Assembly: GCA_003118195.1 (NCBI GenBank)
Contig: BEXV01000253.1
Location: forward strand, 166,890-230,889
Direction: 5' to 3'
Length of the DNA: 64,000 nucleotides
Source of the DNA: Hemicentrotus pulcherrimus
Taxonomy: Eukaryota; Echinodermata; Echinoidea; Camarodonta; Strongylocentrotidae
Part shown: positions 11,901 to 25,204 of the stretch, piece by piece
Layout: each line of letters starts with the position of its first letter
How positions within the stretch are numbered: the stretch's first letter is position 1
Program-made: the position numbers and the translations under genes
Notes under the pieces: model-generated
Told to the model about the DNA's origin: nothing
Seen by the model: only the letters and a program-made list of their open reading frames with translations
Databases searched by the model: none

Positions 11901-14900
11901 AGCAGACTAAATCTTCTTGGCCAAGGGCTGGTAGTTCTAAAAAAGAATCATTACTTGTGGGATTTGAACTACATGTAGCTTGCCCTAATTATTCATTCCA
12001 TAGTCTATTAACTTTCTTTTCACAATAGAATTAGATAAATGGCAAAACAAATTCCCTCTGAGACAATCTACTATTCATTATCTTAACCACTGGGGGCTGT
12101 ATTCTGTAAAGCAAGTTATTTCAAATTAGTGAAAGTATGTTAATTGTCAAGAAAATTATATTGTTCAGAATAGACATTTGTTATTGGTCTTCACTCTACA
12201 CATGGGCAGAAAACTTCGGGCATACACATAACCACTTGTCTAATTTTCAATTTGTCATTACATTTAGCAAATTCTAACTAACACAAAAGATAACAGAAGT
12301 TTTCAGAATACCACCTTGGGTCACAAAATCTAATTTAGAATCTGTAAATGTAATTCAATAAACAGCATTTCTGTCTAAAAGCCTGAAGGACCTCAGGAGT
12401 GAAATATTGTATGTCTAAATATTACATTAGGAAAAGGAGGACATGCACAGGGAAGTAGGAAGCAATCATTCTGGTTACGCACATGAGGATGTGGGAATAT
12501 GTTATGCTTTATCTCGCTGTTATATATTTCTTTCCTTTTCTTTTTTTAGTTATCGGTATATACAGAGTCTTTGGGGGTGATTTCATGCAATGTAACCGGT
12601 ACAACATATGTATTTTACAAACTACCATACAGTCTTTTATCTAATAATGAAAGAAGAAAACAATTCTTGAAATGACCACTTGTAGTGATGACAGTAAGAA
12701 CCAAAAGCCAGTGGTCATATCAAGGGATTGGATGAAATAAGTTGATGAAATGTCATGATGTCATATGAGACTAAGTGCACAGAATTGGCCTTTAGCATAT
12801 TGAAACCTTTTGTTCGATTAAATTTCAAAGATATTGCAAGCCAATACTTTCACATGTAAACCAACAATTTTGTATAACACAAGTTGCTTTAACAAATATT
12901 GAATACAAGCTAATGACGGTAAACATGTTTGAACATTCATTGCCATTGCCAGCTCATTTTCACTTGTAAAAAATTGGTTCATGCAGTACCACTTGACTAG
13001 CACCAACCAGTTGAGGTGTGAATAGCAATATTGTATAGCATGTTAATTCCATTACACAGCTAACCAGTATTAATCAGGTTTGCCTTCAGCTGGATGTAGG
13101 TAAAAAACGTTACAAAATAAAGTACCGAAGAGCCAACGTCATATTTGCTCATCATCAGGGTTACTGGTTTGAAACAACACAGCCTGGGCATGAGGTTCAC
13201 CGCAAAATCATTCAAGCAACCGGTGGGAGCAGGGCAAATTCAGTGCTTGGAGCGGCTGTAATGACCACTCCATTGTTTAGCACAATTTGGTTGTTGTTGT
13301 TGAATAAGCAACCTTGATAACTTGGCAAGTTTGACGTCACACTCCGGTACTCTATTCAAGGTCTGGTGAGAGCCAGAAGGACGTTAATGAACTCATCATT
13401 TTCCATCAGCTAGCACCTCATGCCTCTCAGCAGGCAATCTATTTATGTGGGGATTAAGAAACTCACATTACAGAGGACATGTTTGTAACAGATGCATTTT
13501 GCTGATTTTAATATCTGAACGAATTAATTCAGTTATATTATTTGTCCATCTTTACTCTTCTATTAGACAGCGTTCAAGGTTTCAAAATGTCACACCTGAC
13601 TGAAAAAAGGGAAAACGGAAATTAACATTAATGTCTACATTGAAAACATACAGGTCTCATGACACAAATCAGTTTGAAGTACTTTTAAGAAATTGGTAAG
13701 TCCTTCGAGTTCTGCAAATAAAACTAAATAAGGATCAACATAGAAGATCACATCATTGGACAAGGTAAGGTACAATGAATATGTCTTCATTTCTACATTT
13801 CTGTGTCATTGTTACTTTTTATAATGTACCATTGCATGTCCTTATTATTATCATTATAATTACTTACTTAATGTAATTCCATCATGTACTTTCCTCCCCA
13901 AACATTCATTTTCAGCCCTCCTATAATAAACATACACCATGATTGCAGGTCAGATTTCAAAGAAATGCAAAAAAATGTGCCCCCCAAAATATGGCCAATT
14001 CCGATTCCATGCTTTTCAATTGAATCCAACGTAGGAAGGAGGAGAAGATTTCTCCCACATCAAATCTCAAAAAGGTCATGCATTCATTCACTTCCATTCT
14101 AATCAAACAAAAGTCATGAGGATTCTATATTTAGAGGAATATGGAAACATGCCTTGAATAGTTCTCCACTTCAAATACAATGTAAGATACCATCTATCCT
14201 GACAAGAGAAATGTGAAATCTTTCTTTACAAAGAACAAAATAGCAAATTCTCTGTTTTCTTCTTGCAGAAATGAAATTCTCATTACTTGATGAAGAAAAG
14301 GTCAGAAGGACTGTGCCCAAGTCATTGACTTTATCAAATATCTTCAAAAATAAATCTTACTGCATTTTCAATCCTCCAAATATGTAATGCCATATTTTTT
14401 GCACTCACTTTCTATTTTCAAAATTCAAAGGGCTAAGAGAATATAGTGGCATCATGAAAAAAAACTGGACATATTACAAGCCTGGATTTTGCTTTCATTA
14501 ATTTCAATTTCCAATTGGCTTCTTATGTATTCACCACTTAAATTCTCAGTTGATCTCATGATAGTACAGTAAGATATTCTGAAAGTTTTTCCGACTAAAA
14601 TGCACAATAATCTTTTAAGGAAGCCATTGATGTTGGTTGTTTTTATTTAGTTTTTTGTATTAGTTTGACAAAAGCCTGTTGAAAATGAGACATCTTTAAC
14701 AACAAATCTTGTTTTTTGAGAAATTCTTTGTAATTAATTGTAATTTAATTAAAATTGTAATTTAATGAACATACCAAAGGCTCAAAATAATCTTCACCAT
14801 GTCCTTCCCAAAATTTCACCCAAACACAAACCTTGAGAAGATGCCGAGGATGCTGGGAAGGGATGTAAATTCAATTTGACGGCGGCGGCGAGGGGCATTA

Positions 14901-17900
14901 TACCTTGGTCAGTGATGAATTTAACATGTTGGATATTGGTCGCGGAAGATCTCAAAGAAAAGGGAGCAGAATTTACTAATCGGATGATTCCCTAACAAGA
15001 TCAGAGGACCGCATCCAAGCACAGAGAAAATCCTCTTTATGGTTACCCTCTAGCAACAAGAAAGTCCTCCTCTTCATCACTTTTATAGGTTTGTGTTTAT
15101 TGGAGCTGCTGGCAATGGGGTATGCTGTAAATATTGTTGCGTCAGCATGATGATAAAATCTGATATTACATCAATTCTCCATGATTGCATTCACATCTAT
15201 CTCTAGCAACTTGTCATATTTGGTTAAGTATTATTATGCATCAGCAAGATAATAAATTCTGACATCACATCAATTTCACCTGATTGGACTTGTTAACATC
15301 ACTAATTCCTACTATAGCTTCATGCATATTACTGCTTTACGTCATGAGTTACTGTAAATAACACGACTCAGAAAGATGAGAGAATATTACACTTCTGCAT
15401 TAGAGAAGATAATTGTCATCAATTAATAAATCTAATATTTGTAGAGGAGGATTAAGATCATTATTGGCATTTCAATGCAAATTACAGGAAATCTGGACTA
15501 CATGACAACTTACCAATACCTTCACATATAGATTATGTTACAATCAAAACAATTCAAAATAAATCCTGGAAAGCGTTTGTTGAATCATTTTAACAACATA
15601 ATATCTTCTTTCCATTCAATAATTCCAATATAGGTATACCAAAGTCCATAAATTTCACCAGCAACCTGCAACGTGATCTCAAAAAAGAAGGCAATATATC
15701 CTGGTAATAATAGGGCCTTTCCCCCTGGAGGCATTAATTGATTTGCAGTGTTCCTTTCATCGATAACCACAACAAATTTTGATTCGATGTAATTTCGAGC
15801 CCACAGGGCTTTATAATTGATAGCCAAGACCCTCGCTCTATTGGAGGGCTGTAGCTAGAGGGGGAGACATATATTCCCCCTTTCGGTTTTAGAAGGGCTA
15901 TGAAGGTAGAATGGATAGAGATCGACTTCAGGATTTAATAAATCTGACTAGAAAAGGAACTAAATGAGAAGAGGAGATATCAATTGCACCTTAGCTCCAA
16001 GGAACATCAGTAGGTCACAAAGTTATGAGATTAGGTTGCATTCCAAATCTCATATACTAATATAAAGGATTACATTGAGATATGCCTCGAGTATATAGTA
16101 TAAAGATTGGGGAGGAGTTTCTTGCAAAATTAAAATTGCTGATGGCATTCATTTTCATAAAGTAGAAAGGTATATGAAGAAATTAAATGACTAGTGTTAG
16201 AATTCCTACATACATAATTGATAAATTGTACAGAGCTCTGGTAAATATAGTATAACAAAGTTCTTGTATAACACAGGAAATTTCAAAGATATCAGATTTG
16301 AATGGGAATCCTGAAAAGGGCTGGTTAGCTCTGCTAAGAAGAACAAATCTACACAACTCAATCTCATTCAATCAAGTCTTACTAATGGACGAGATCACTC
16401 AACAAAAAAGCAAAGAAAGAAAGGAAAAAAAGGAGGATTTTATCATATTTAGAAATCTTACTCCTAAGTAGTCCTTGGGGAATGTGGTATCGGTATCACG
16501 ATGTAAAAATCAAAATTATGACAGATGCATAATGAAAACAAGGTGGCATCTCCTTTTGAGCATTAGTAGGGAAAAGCACTTGAAATAAATGGATGGACAC
16601 TGCTAGCCTGTCCACAAGCTCGCTGAAGTTCTTTTTATTTTCCAAACATTATTCAAAAATAAAAGAAACCATCAGATGTCTAACTTAATAGCAACATTAA
16701 GCCTACTTTTTATCTCATAAGTACATATAAACCAAGATCAAGTCATAATAACACACTTTCAAGTTGTAAAAAGAATAGATTAACTCATTAAAAAAATAAT
16801 GAACACCTCCTTGAAACCAAGGCTATTGAATTGCAGGTGTATTTGCCAAAATGGGTAGGTGAGGGAAAAGGGGGTTTTACATGAAATTTAGCATCCCCAC
16901 GCTGGGCAAATTTGCTTGAAATCCTCAGGAGGTTCTAATAAGTTCAAATTCAGTTTGAGGCTTCCTTTCTTTTTATTTCCTTTCTTTTCGTTTCCTTTCG
17001 TTTGGAAAGAGTCCAATGATAATAGCCTGTAAGTGAATTAGGATGAGTGGAGATTCTCCTTTATAAAATAATGATGACAATAATACAAAATGTAGTATCA
17101 TCAAATGTAGTATAACAAAAAACTTAAAGGCTGTTAGTACAAGGATTTTTGCAGAGGTCATTGATAAGCATACACGATTTCTAGCAAATACCTCCTATCA
17201 TTTCTATCTTATGTTTTAATCATAAAAGTGTATAGTTATCACAAGCCTTCTCTTTGTATTTTTCCAACCCTGTTACAGGTCTGCCTTGCCACATATATCC
17301 ATCAGCTCTTTAAACAAAGAGGAGGGCATCATTTGTAACACATGATTACACCCCCTCAGCTCTCCCCAATCTACAAACAAACAAAAGCTCTCCTAAATTG
17401 AGCGATGGCCGTTATCATTCTGGATTTTTATTCAATTTCCTTCCGCCCAATAGGTCCTTTATCTCCACGACGGTAAATGTCAGCTCTTTTCAACGACCGT
17501 TAGATTAATTGTTGGATGGCCTTGTTGAGCTGAGCGTACCTGGCTTATGAACAACCATCGTCGATACTTATCAATTCATTGCAAAGCATACACCTGGAAA
17601 CATTACGATCCTTTCTAATCGTTAATGGATGATTTTCATTTTTTCAAGAGCTGTGTGTTCTCTATGTAACAATAAGTGAGTGATCAATGAATTAACATTC
17701 AATTCCAAATTCAAGTGTCCATGCAATCTTTAAGACATAAAAAGACAATAATAAAGTGATATCTAACATTTTGACATTTCAAAAGAAGCTGAATTGTTTA
17801 TAATTTAGGCTCAGAATGTAAGCATCCTTGTCAATTGTTAGACAAATGATTCATATTTAGCAAGGGAAATTTTCAATAAGAATAATAAAAGTTGTATTTG

Positions 17901-18020
17901 TATTTGGGTACATTTGAACCTGCATGACCTCATACTGAAACAGGACTTTCACACCCATTAAGATAATAATGCCTTACAGTATATGAGAGCTAAAGGGGTA
18001 TTAACTCACAGAGTTAGTTA
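8920..18020. other. long AT-rich span, no gene recognised
   Basis: Nine kilobases hold only short open frames. The minus-strand frame at 8962-9204 (80 codons) has protein-like composition but overlaps another frame and has no good splice sites. Around 9901-10140 a minus-strand frame has a hydrophobic segment but no in-frame ATG. Stretches near 14820-15070 and 17380-17620 are less AT-rich and contain CpGs; they may be conserved regulatory DNA. A poly-G run lies near 11245. I see no transposon ends here. Confidence 0.45.
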
Positions 18021-18025
18021 CAGAG

Positions 18026-18417
18026 TTAAAGATGAAGTTGAGTTCTGGTCATGGGATTGCATTGTGAAAGAAACGGTGTGGAATCTATCAGAAAAGGTTG
18101 ATCATCTAGCATATAAGAATTTGTGTGTATTGCAAGGTTCTGGAATCATCAAAATGATAAGAAATTTGGCCAAATCTTGGCAAAGTTACAAGCACTGTAC
18201 ACAGAAAGACGTACATGGGACTACACAAACACGTTGCGTAAAAATCTGTCTCAATTTTTACAATGTTACATGTCATATTTAGAATATGAAGGCATTTGAA
18301 GAGCCATGCTTTTCAAGGAACATGTTTAATCTGATGTTATTCCACCCTTGCATAATAACAATGATAACGCTAACAAATTATTTTTTACCTCTTCCCAGAA
18401 CTCAACCTTCTCTTTAA
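18026..18417. mobile_element. TTAA-flanked MITE, copy 2
   Basis: Intact TTAA lies at both borders (18026-18029 and 18414-18417). The ends are AGATGAAGTTGAGTTCTGG and the inverse of AGAGAAGGTTGAGTTCTGG. The interior matches copy 1 (7978-8363) along nearly its whole length with scattered substitutions and small indels, while the flanks outside TTAA differ, which supports the borders. It is non-autonomous. A minus or plus transposase frame is absent. Confidence 0.9.
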
Positions 18418-20040
18418 AGCCCCTCTGGCTCAGAAAAGAAGATCCTCATTTTAGTTCCCATCACCCTTTTTTCATCAACTTTTAACGATGTTACCCAGTC
18501 ACTTTAAACACATTCATCCCGAACCCACCGTTAGACATGACCTGCACTTCACCTCCACAAAATCACACAAAGACCAATTTTGCTGCGGCACTGCAACATC
18601 CTTAACCAATAAAAGTACAGCACAGGACAGAGAATTAGAAGCTCATATAAAATTCTAATTCTGTAATTAAAATTTAACATCATTGATGTGGAGGGGATGA
18701 GACGACTTGGTTCGTTTGCTTCAGAATGGGGTCAAATTCAGCTCATTGCGTAGGAATTGTGAAGGCTTTTTAAGTGGATAGGTGCTTGCTTCCCTTTGAT
18801 TCGTAGGTCAGGAAGATGCCGTAATTCTCTAGGTTTTTTAATTTTTACACCGGTCAAAAATCAATGAGAATTTCACTGCCCACTGACACAAATGAAATTG
18901 ATTTCTAGGCATGAGTGAACTAATAAAATGGGATAAGAGAAGCATGGGGATAGATTATTAGGCTTGACCTCTTATAAGGTCATACAAGAGCATCTGAAGA
19001 AACTATTTCAAATTTTGAAATAGTCGTAAAAGTGGCTCAGAAAGTAGCAATAAACATCCCTGAAAGTTTGAAGAAAATCAATGTACATTTAAACATGCTT
19101 AAATCCATGTCGTTTCTAAACACGTTTTCTTTATTCTTACTACATTCTCTCTCCTAACAAGAGAACTTAAAGATGGGATTGAACATCTGTTACTATTCTA
19201 TTTATTTTCCTCTCCTTTTCTGTCCTTTGGAAAAAAAATGTTCAAGTGATCAATTATTTTGTTTCCAAAAGAAAGCTAATAAAAATGACACAGGAAGAAG
19301 TCAGTGCCCTGTAGATACAGTGGAAATGAGGTAACATTTAAATACCTCGCACTTCAAAGCTCTCAGCAGCGCAAAGAAAAGAAGAAAAAAAACATCAGTG
19401 AGTGATGTGCCTACTTACGCAACAAATTAGTTCTACATTGTTTAAAAGTAAAACAGAAGAAGCAGCCTAGAAGCTTAGGTATCCAACTTTGCAACACGCT
19501 GGAGGGGGCAGCAATCCCCCAGAAACTGACCGCTAATTCGATCTGTAAACATGCAGCGAGACTTCTGTCTCCTATCACCATACACTCATGTAACCGAGGC
19601 TGGGAATGAAGACTTGCAGATTTGATTTTAGGAGCAGATTGTTGCAGCTTTCTTGATGTGATGGGGAATCATTTGATTGCAGCAACTGAATACCTCATTA
19701 CGACATGTGATGTACAGAAGATTTTCCTGCTGGTTGTCATGCGTTAAATAACTCCACTGTAAGTTATCAACTGGCATACTAAGGATGTGCTATTCTGTAC
19801 TCCTACTTCCACAAAACGTGTTATTTACATGTCTGAAATTCTGTTTATCCATCTATAAACTTATATAATTATCAATTATTTTTTGAGGTCAAAGTATATA
19901 TTGTTCTTTTCTTAATGTTTGCCCCTACCTTTATCCCTACCCCCTGCCCCTTTTTCCTCTTTCTATCAATAAGGTATTTCACCAAGTATGTTTCAGGAAT
20001 TTCACATCTCATTGAGAAACTGTAGGAACCACTAAAATAT

Positions 20041-20470
20041 AGTATAATAATAATAATATTAATATTTAGGACTTATAAGGCGCCAAATCCACTTAAAAAT
20101 TAGATGCTCAAGGCGCACTAGATACTTGTACAAGAAATACAATATAACAAAAAAAGAAGAAAAATCTGACTCACTTAAAGCAAACTGGAAAGAAAAAAAA
20201 AAATCAGTTTTAAGGTTGCTTTTGAAAGATTCTACTGTAGGAATACAAGGTAAACAATTCCAGAGTGATTGCCAGGCATGAGTGGGGGCTCTCTCTCCGC
20301 CCACTTTGTATAAAGTTTTGGAAGAACAAGCAATTTAGAGGGTTTTGAGAATGTAAAGATCCAGCAGGTGTGTAGAGATTAATTAAATGAATATTGTACT
20401 GTGTAGCAGAGCCATGAGCACAATGAAATATCAGCAAAAGATAGTCCCCCTCATCTCTCTCAAGCACACA
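20041..20470 (-). pseudogene. 3' end of an L2/CR1-like LINE (ORF2 C-terminus)
   Basis: Read on the minus strand, one frame gives LINLYTPAGSLHS (about 20344-20390) and, after a frameshift, another gives QSLWNCLPCIP followed by VESFKSNLKTDFF (about 20200-20265). This pattern, a YTP.R/GSLRS block and then LWNxLPxx...SFKxxLKTxLF, is the usual C-terminal signature of CR1/L2/Jockey-type LINE ORF2 proteins. It is followed by a 3' segment with GGCGCCTTATAAG and a short ATT-repeat tail at 20043-20067. The copy is 5'-truncated and frameshifted, so it is a fossil. The clade assignment is from memory of these motifs. Confidence 0.8.
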
Positions 20471-20511
20471 TAAACATGTACACATGAACACACACACATA
20501 CACACTGTCTG

Positions 20512-20720
20512 TCTCTCTCTCTCTCTCTCTGTGACTGTCTCTTTCTATTTCTCACTCTCTTCTCCTTCCTCTTCTTCTTCCTAATCCTCTTTTGCTTCTC
20601 CTTTCTCTTCTTCTTCTTCTTCTCCTTCTTCTATCTAATACTATCTCACCTATTATCCACCCCAATCTATTTAATACCAAATCCTGAAAATTACACCTCT
20701 CTCTCTCTCTCTCTCCTCAA
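20512..20720 (+). repeat. CT/CTT-rich low-complexity block
   Basis: (CT)n runs near 20512-20530 and 20697-20715 flank CTT-rich sequence. The string CACCTATTATCCACC at 20648 recurs near 21068, again followed by an AAATC motif and a (CT)n run. A segment of some tens of bases has therefore been duplicated on either side of the fold-back element at 20766-20927. Confidence 0.8.
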
Positions 20721-20765
20721 TTATCCCTTTGTTTTCTTTCTCCTCCTCCTTCTCGTCCTCCCCCT

Positions 20766-20927
20766 CACTATGAACATGATGCACAAAGAAAGCGGACAAA
20801 ATATACAGTTCCTCAGGTAGACGAAGGAAAATCCTTTCACTGCTATTATGTAAAAATATTTAGAACAGGTGTCTACCTGAGGAACTGTATATTTTGTCCA
20901 CTTTTTTTGTCCGTCATGTTCATAGTG
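20766..20927. mobile_element. fold-back element with ~57-bp arms
   Basis: CACTATGAACATGA at the left end is matched by the inverse TCATGTTCATAGTG at the right end. The arms continue through ACAAAATATACAGTTCCTC and AGGTAGAC with a few mismatches, leaving a loop of about 48 bp (20823-20870). The trinucleotide CCT flanks both ends and could be a 3-bp target duplication as in PIF/Harbinger elements, but in this C/T-rich setting that may be chance. No coding capacity. Confidence 0.8.
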
Positions 20928-21067
20928 CCTTCTTCTTCTTCTTTTTCTCCTCCTCCTCCAAATACTGGAAACTCTCTCTATAATTCTCTCTCTTCTTCAC
21001 TCTCTACCTCTCTCCTTCATTACTTTTTATCTCTCTCCCCCTAAACAACCCTCCTCAATTCTACCCC

Positions 21068-21115
21068 ACCTATTATCCACCCACCAAATCATAAAAAGGT
21101 CTCTCTCTCTCTCTC
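21068..21115 (+). repeat. second copy of CACCTATTATCCACC block
   Basis: This matches 20648-20716 in order: CACCTATTATCCACC, an AAATC motif, A-rich bases, then (CT)n. It marks a local duplication about 420 bp apart. Confidence 0.6.
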
Positions 21116-21727
21116 ATTAACTTTAAGATGCAATGACCTTGAAGTCCTGCCAGCTGATCTACGCAAGAAGAAACATTTTCCTTCCATTGATCCCTAATGC
21201 AATCGATGTCTAACTCCCTACCCGCTGGTTTGACAGTAAGCGTCTTTGATGTCAGGTAGGCAAACATGCCATTAGCTCGGCTCAAAAGGTAAGACATCAA
21301 TTATTGATGGATTAAAGGAAGCATTTGACCTTTTGATCTGCTATTAAAGACATCTTTTGAAAAAAACTGTAGAATATGTGTGTATGCTTTCTAACAAAGG
21401 GATAATTGACTGAGTTACTGAGGTCACTGCCATCTGTCAAGTGACATTACAGACATAATTTGTTGACTACTAGACTCTCTTGTTATTCTAAGCTTAATAC
21501 ATGACCTATCCAGTAAACATAACCAAAAGGTTAATACATCCCATGCTTCTCAGTTAAGAAAAAAAAAACTCCCCAAAATTAACATTTGCTATACTACATG
21601 TATGTATATCAACATCCCTTACCACCTGTTTGTTTACAATGCATGTATCTAGATATATCGCTATTTTTTCACAACACATCATCTGCTCCTCTGTTGCACT
21701 CTCACCAACAAGGTTTGAAAGTCCTCC

Positions 21728-21732
<5 letters not shown>

Positions 21733-21780
<48 letters not shown>

Positions 21781-21962
21781 ATCTTTCTTTTTCTCTGTCT
21801 CTTTATCTATTCTGTCTTCCTTTTTATTCTTTCTCTCTGTCTCTTTTTCTCTTGTACTCTCTATCTCTCTCTCTCTCTCTGTCTGTCTCTGTATGTCTCT
21901 CTATGTCTTTCTGTATCTCTGTCTCTCTCTCTTTCCATCCCCCCCCTCTCTCTCTCTCTCTC
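21733..21962 (+). repeat. (CT)n and TCTG/TCTA pyrimidine tract
   Basis: A long pure CT run is followed by degenerate CTTT, CTGT and CTAT tetramers and another CT run. The Leu/Ser-rich frames of 119-131 codons over it are repeat translations, not genes. Confidence 0.95.
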
Positions 21963-22734
21963 ATTTCAATGTGCATTTTGATAAGTTAAATAAAGCTCTT
22001 TCCTCCTCCCTCCCTTTTTTTTCACTACTCCATTACACCAAGATTCAACAACTTCACATCTTACTGAGATATTTCTACTAAGACTTTTTTTTCAGAATAT
22101 GACACTAACCACATACTATCATCCAATTCCTTCTCTCTATCCCTCAAGTGTTTAATAAGTACCATGCATCATTCTAATTCTAGCAAAAAACAAATTGATC
22201 AGCATACAACTTTGCAGGTATCTGTGAAAGATTACTTAGGGTAAAACAAAAGATATTGTTTTATATGGAGTTCATACCATTTCACATTACACGTTTTGTT
22301 TGAAAACAAAATAAGATTTATCAAAAACAAATCAAAATCAACTTACCTTAAAGGTACGCCTCAGTGCCATGTTACAAACAATATTTTTCTGAACCAATCA
22401 CCGAAGAAAGCAAAAATCCTACATATATTCCTTGTAAAAGCTTTCCACAAATATAGTTTCCCATTCAAGGTAAAAGATAAAGCACTCCATCCATTCATAT
22501 GATGATGATTATAGAGCGACCAGATTCATGAATGGAATTGATAAACATCCAACAACAAATATTTAAAAGATATAGCATTCCACAGGTACATGAAGCAATC
22601 GTCCATTCAAAGTTTTGGCAATAACAAGCTCAATGTCTCCAGTATTTGCTCTCTCTGGCCCATGATTACACAGTGTTTAGCACCGGGCATCCACGGTTGA
22701 GAGAATATACATTTGGAGCGAGGGTGAAGAGAGG

Positions 22735-23050
22735 AGAGAGAGAGAGAGAGAGAGAAAGTTAAACGGATGTAGCCAGGCACGGACGATGTGAGCCGTGCTC
22801 TAGCTCGACCGACCGGATTGCAGTGCAGCCGATCAAGAGAGTGAGATTCATTCAGAAAGGAGAGCTATTTATATCACCGGTGTGTGTATGTGCGTTGTGT
22901 CAAGAGGAATCAATGCAACTTGATGTTGTAGAACTGATGATAGACTGATTAAAGAGAGAGAGGAAGAAAAGGAGAAGAAGATGGAGACAGAGAGGGAGAC
23001 AGAGAGGGAGACAGAGAGGGAGACAGAGAGAGAGAGAGAGAAAGAGAGAG
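22735..23050 (+). repeat. GA tract and 12-bp minisatellite
   Basis: A (GA)n run at about 22735-22755 is followed by four exact 12-bp units GGAGACAGAGAG at 22983-23030, then another (GA)n run. Together with 23570-24500 this makes a purine-rich plus-strand domain, opposite in sense to the pyrimidine-rich blocks on either side. Confidence 0.9.
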
Positions 23051-23569
23051 AAGCTGTAGGTGTTCAAGAACATTTGGCAGATTTAGAAGAGAAATTCAAC
23101 TATTGTGACTAGTGTCGGTTATTTAAAGAATAACTCATCTGCATATTGAGTTATCTAACTTCTGACTATCAGCAGACAAAATTGAAGTGATAAAAGGTAT
23201 TACTTAGTGAAATAATCATTCATTGAAATTCCACCAATGTTAATGTAAACTTTTAAACAAAATGCAAAGTGCTCAAAGCCACAAACAACATATGTCTATA
23301 GGAGACCATTTCAATAAAAGAAAATAGCATTCTACAAAATACCCCCCAAAATATGAATAAACAGAAATTTGTCTACTGACGCAAAGACACTTTGAGAGAA
23401 ATGAAAATAAGAAAACGGTGCTTACTCCAAATGCTGGCTTGTTGGTAAAAATATGACATACATGTATATGACTGAGAAAATTGAAATGCAAACAGAATGA
23501 AATACTATCAATGGTATGTACAATTCACATAGAAAGCAATATCAAGTAGAGTACCATGCAATGAGAAAG

Positions 23570-24500
23570 AGAGAAGACAAAGGTAGAGATGGGAAAGTAA
23601 GAAAGAGAGAGAGGGAGAAAGAGAGAAAAGGGGAATAAGAGAGAGAAAGAGGGAGATTCAGAATGACAGGATGCTTTTCTGTCATTCAACTGACAAGAAA
23701 TATTACATTTGGGACTAAGGCAATGATCTGACACTGAAACATATTGGAAACAAGAAGCACATCATGGAATTATATCTGATGTATGGAATTACAGCATGAA
23801 ATTCTTGTCATTCCGTCCAAACTCTAAGTGAAAAGTGACAATGAGAAATTCATTTGGACAAGAAAAAGAGATATTCAAAAGTACAAGGGCCTTATAATGT
23901 TTCTGCTTGAAAAACACCCCGCAAGATGGAGAGATGAATTATGGAGACGGTGAAAGTGGGCGTATCAGATAAGGAGGTGACAGATGGGGTAAAATAAGGA
24001 GGAAAGACAGGAAAGACAGGAAAGAAAGGAAAGAAAGGAAAGAAGGAAAAGGGGGAAAGTGGAATTGTGTAGACAGGTAAGCGAGTGTAACATAGTGAGA
24101 TAGTGAAAAAAAAGGAAGCATCAGAGAGACGTAGAGATACGGAAGAGGGGCGGAAGAGGGGCGGAGAAGGAGGAAATAATCTCAAGTGATATGGAAACAC
24201 TTCTCATAGAATGTAGCAATGGACTTAATGATTATCAAGGGAATGTAGAGAAAAGGGGGAAGTAGAGAAGATGAAGGAACTGAAAGGAATATAAAGGAAA
24301 GCAGAGGAGAAAAAAATTGCAACGCCTTATAAAGAACCTATTGATATTAATATCAAGTTGAGATGAAGTAAAGGGTGGAAGAAAAAGTGACTTGACAGAT
24401 GGAGGAAGGTAAAGGGAGTGAGAGAAAGAAGTGAGAGATAAAAGTGAGAGAAGAAGCGAGAGGGAGGGAGAGAGAGAGAGAGAGAGAGAAAGAGAGCGAA
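23570..24500 (+). repeat. purine-rich region with 9-bp minisatellite
   Basis: Mostly A/G sequence, including five 9-bp units GGAAAGACA or GGAAAGAAA at 24001-24045, two copies of GGAAGAGGGGC near 24140, and a (GA)n run near 24470-24490. Ser/Pro/Leu-rich minus-strand frames here come from the composition. Confidence 0.85.
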
Positions 24501-25048
24501 TCACATACTTGTGTAGAGACAATCATCTTGTAAGAGAGTGAATAGGAGAGAACGAGTGTGAACACATCCCTAGATTTTCCAATCTAATTAAAAAGCCCCT
24601 TCACTATACCAGTGAGCTCTTACTCGAGGGCTGGTGCATAACCCCCTGATATCCGCCAATTCCTAGGTGCATTCAGAATTTTAATTATGCACTTTTAAAC
24701 ACAATTCAATGTACACCTATAAGCAGTACCTTAAATGTAATTTTTCAAACTAAATCAAGAAAACCAATCATTATCAAAATTCTCTAAATCATTCAGCCAA
24801 TGTAATGTATTTCCTTACCTTCCAAATTTACAATTTGTCTATTAATCAACTTAATATGATTTTTTTTTTTTGTATTGGAAATAATTCAGGAATAAGGGAT
24901 AATGCAATGGCATTGTTCATTCATAACTACATCTTAATATCTTTCCTTCATATCTAAAATATTAACTACAAGAAAAAAAAAATCACTGTTAAGGCATCAA
25001 AGAAATGCACTCTTACACAATATAAAAATTATACAATTTTAAACGTGA

Positions 25049-25204
25049 TCATACGTGTAGTGTGGACGCGACCACAGACTGCCTTTGGGGGTCAGTACAG
25101 GCTGCAGCAGTCGCCGCACGATTTGTTTCTTGTGGCTCTCCAGGTCTACAAGGGTTAGAAACTTGAGACGGGGAGTCGTCATTCGATATCAAAGAAACAT
25201 CGCT
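25049..25204 (-). CDS. candidate terminal or internal exon, unknown protein
   Basis: On the minus strand an acceptor (TTCATTGTGCAG) at 25205-25206 opens a frame of 51 codons starting SDVSLISNDDSPSQVSN and ending ASTLHV with a TGA at 25049-25051. It is richer in G/C and CpG than the very AT-rich DNA around it, which is why it stands out. It is polar, with Ser/Asp and Ala-rich parts and no recognised domain. A possible donor GTATGA just before the stop would instead make a 150-bp phase-0 internal exon (25055-25204). It could follow the Lys-rich exon at 39642-39750, whose phase fits. No polyadenylation signal was seen close by. Confidence 0.4.
   Translation of the reverse strand, partial: SDVSLISNDDSPSQVSNPCRPGEPQETNRAATAAACTDPQRQSVVASTLHV

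Noticed and set aside
21586..22081. Long Ser/Leu-rich plus-strand frames (up to 131 codons)
   Set aside because: They are translations of (CT)n and related repeats.
24235..24565. Ser/Leu-rich minus-strand frames
   Set aside because: Translations of (GA)n purine-rich sequence.
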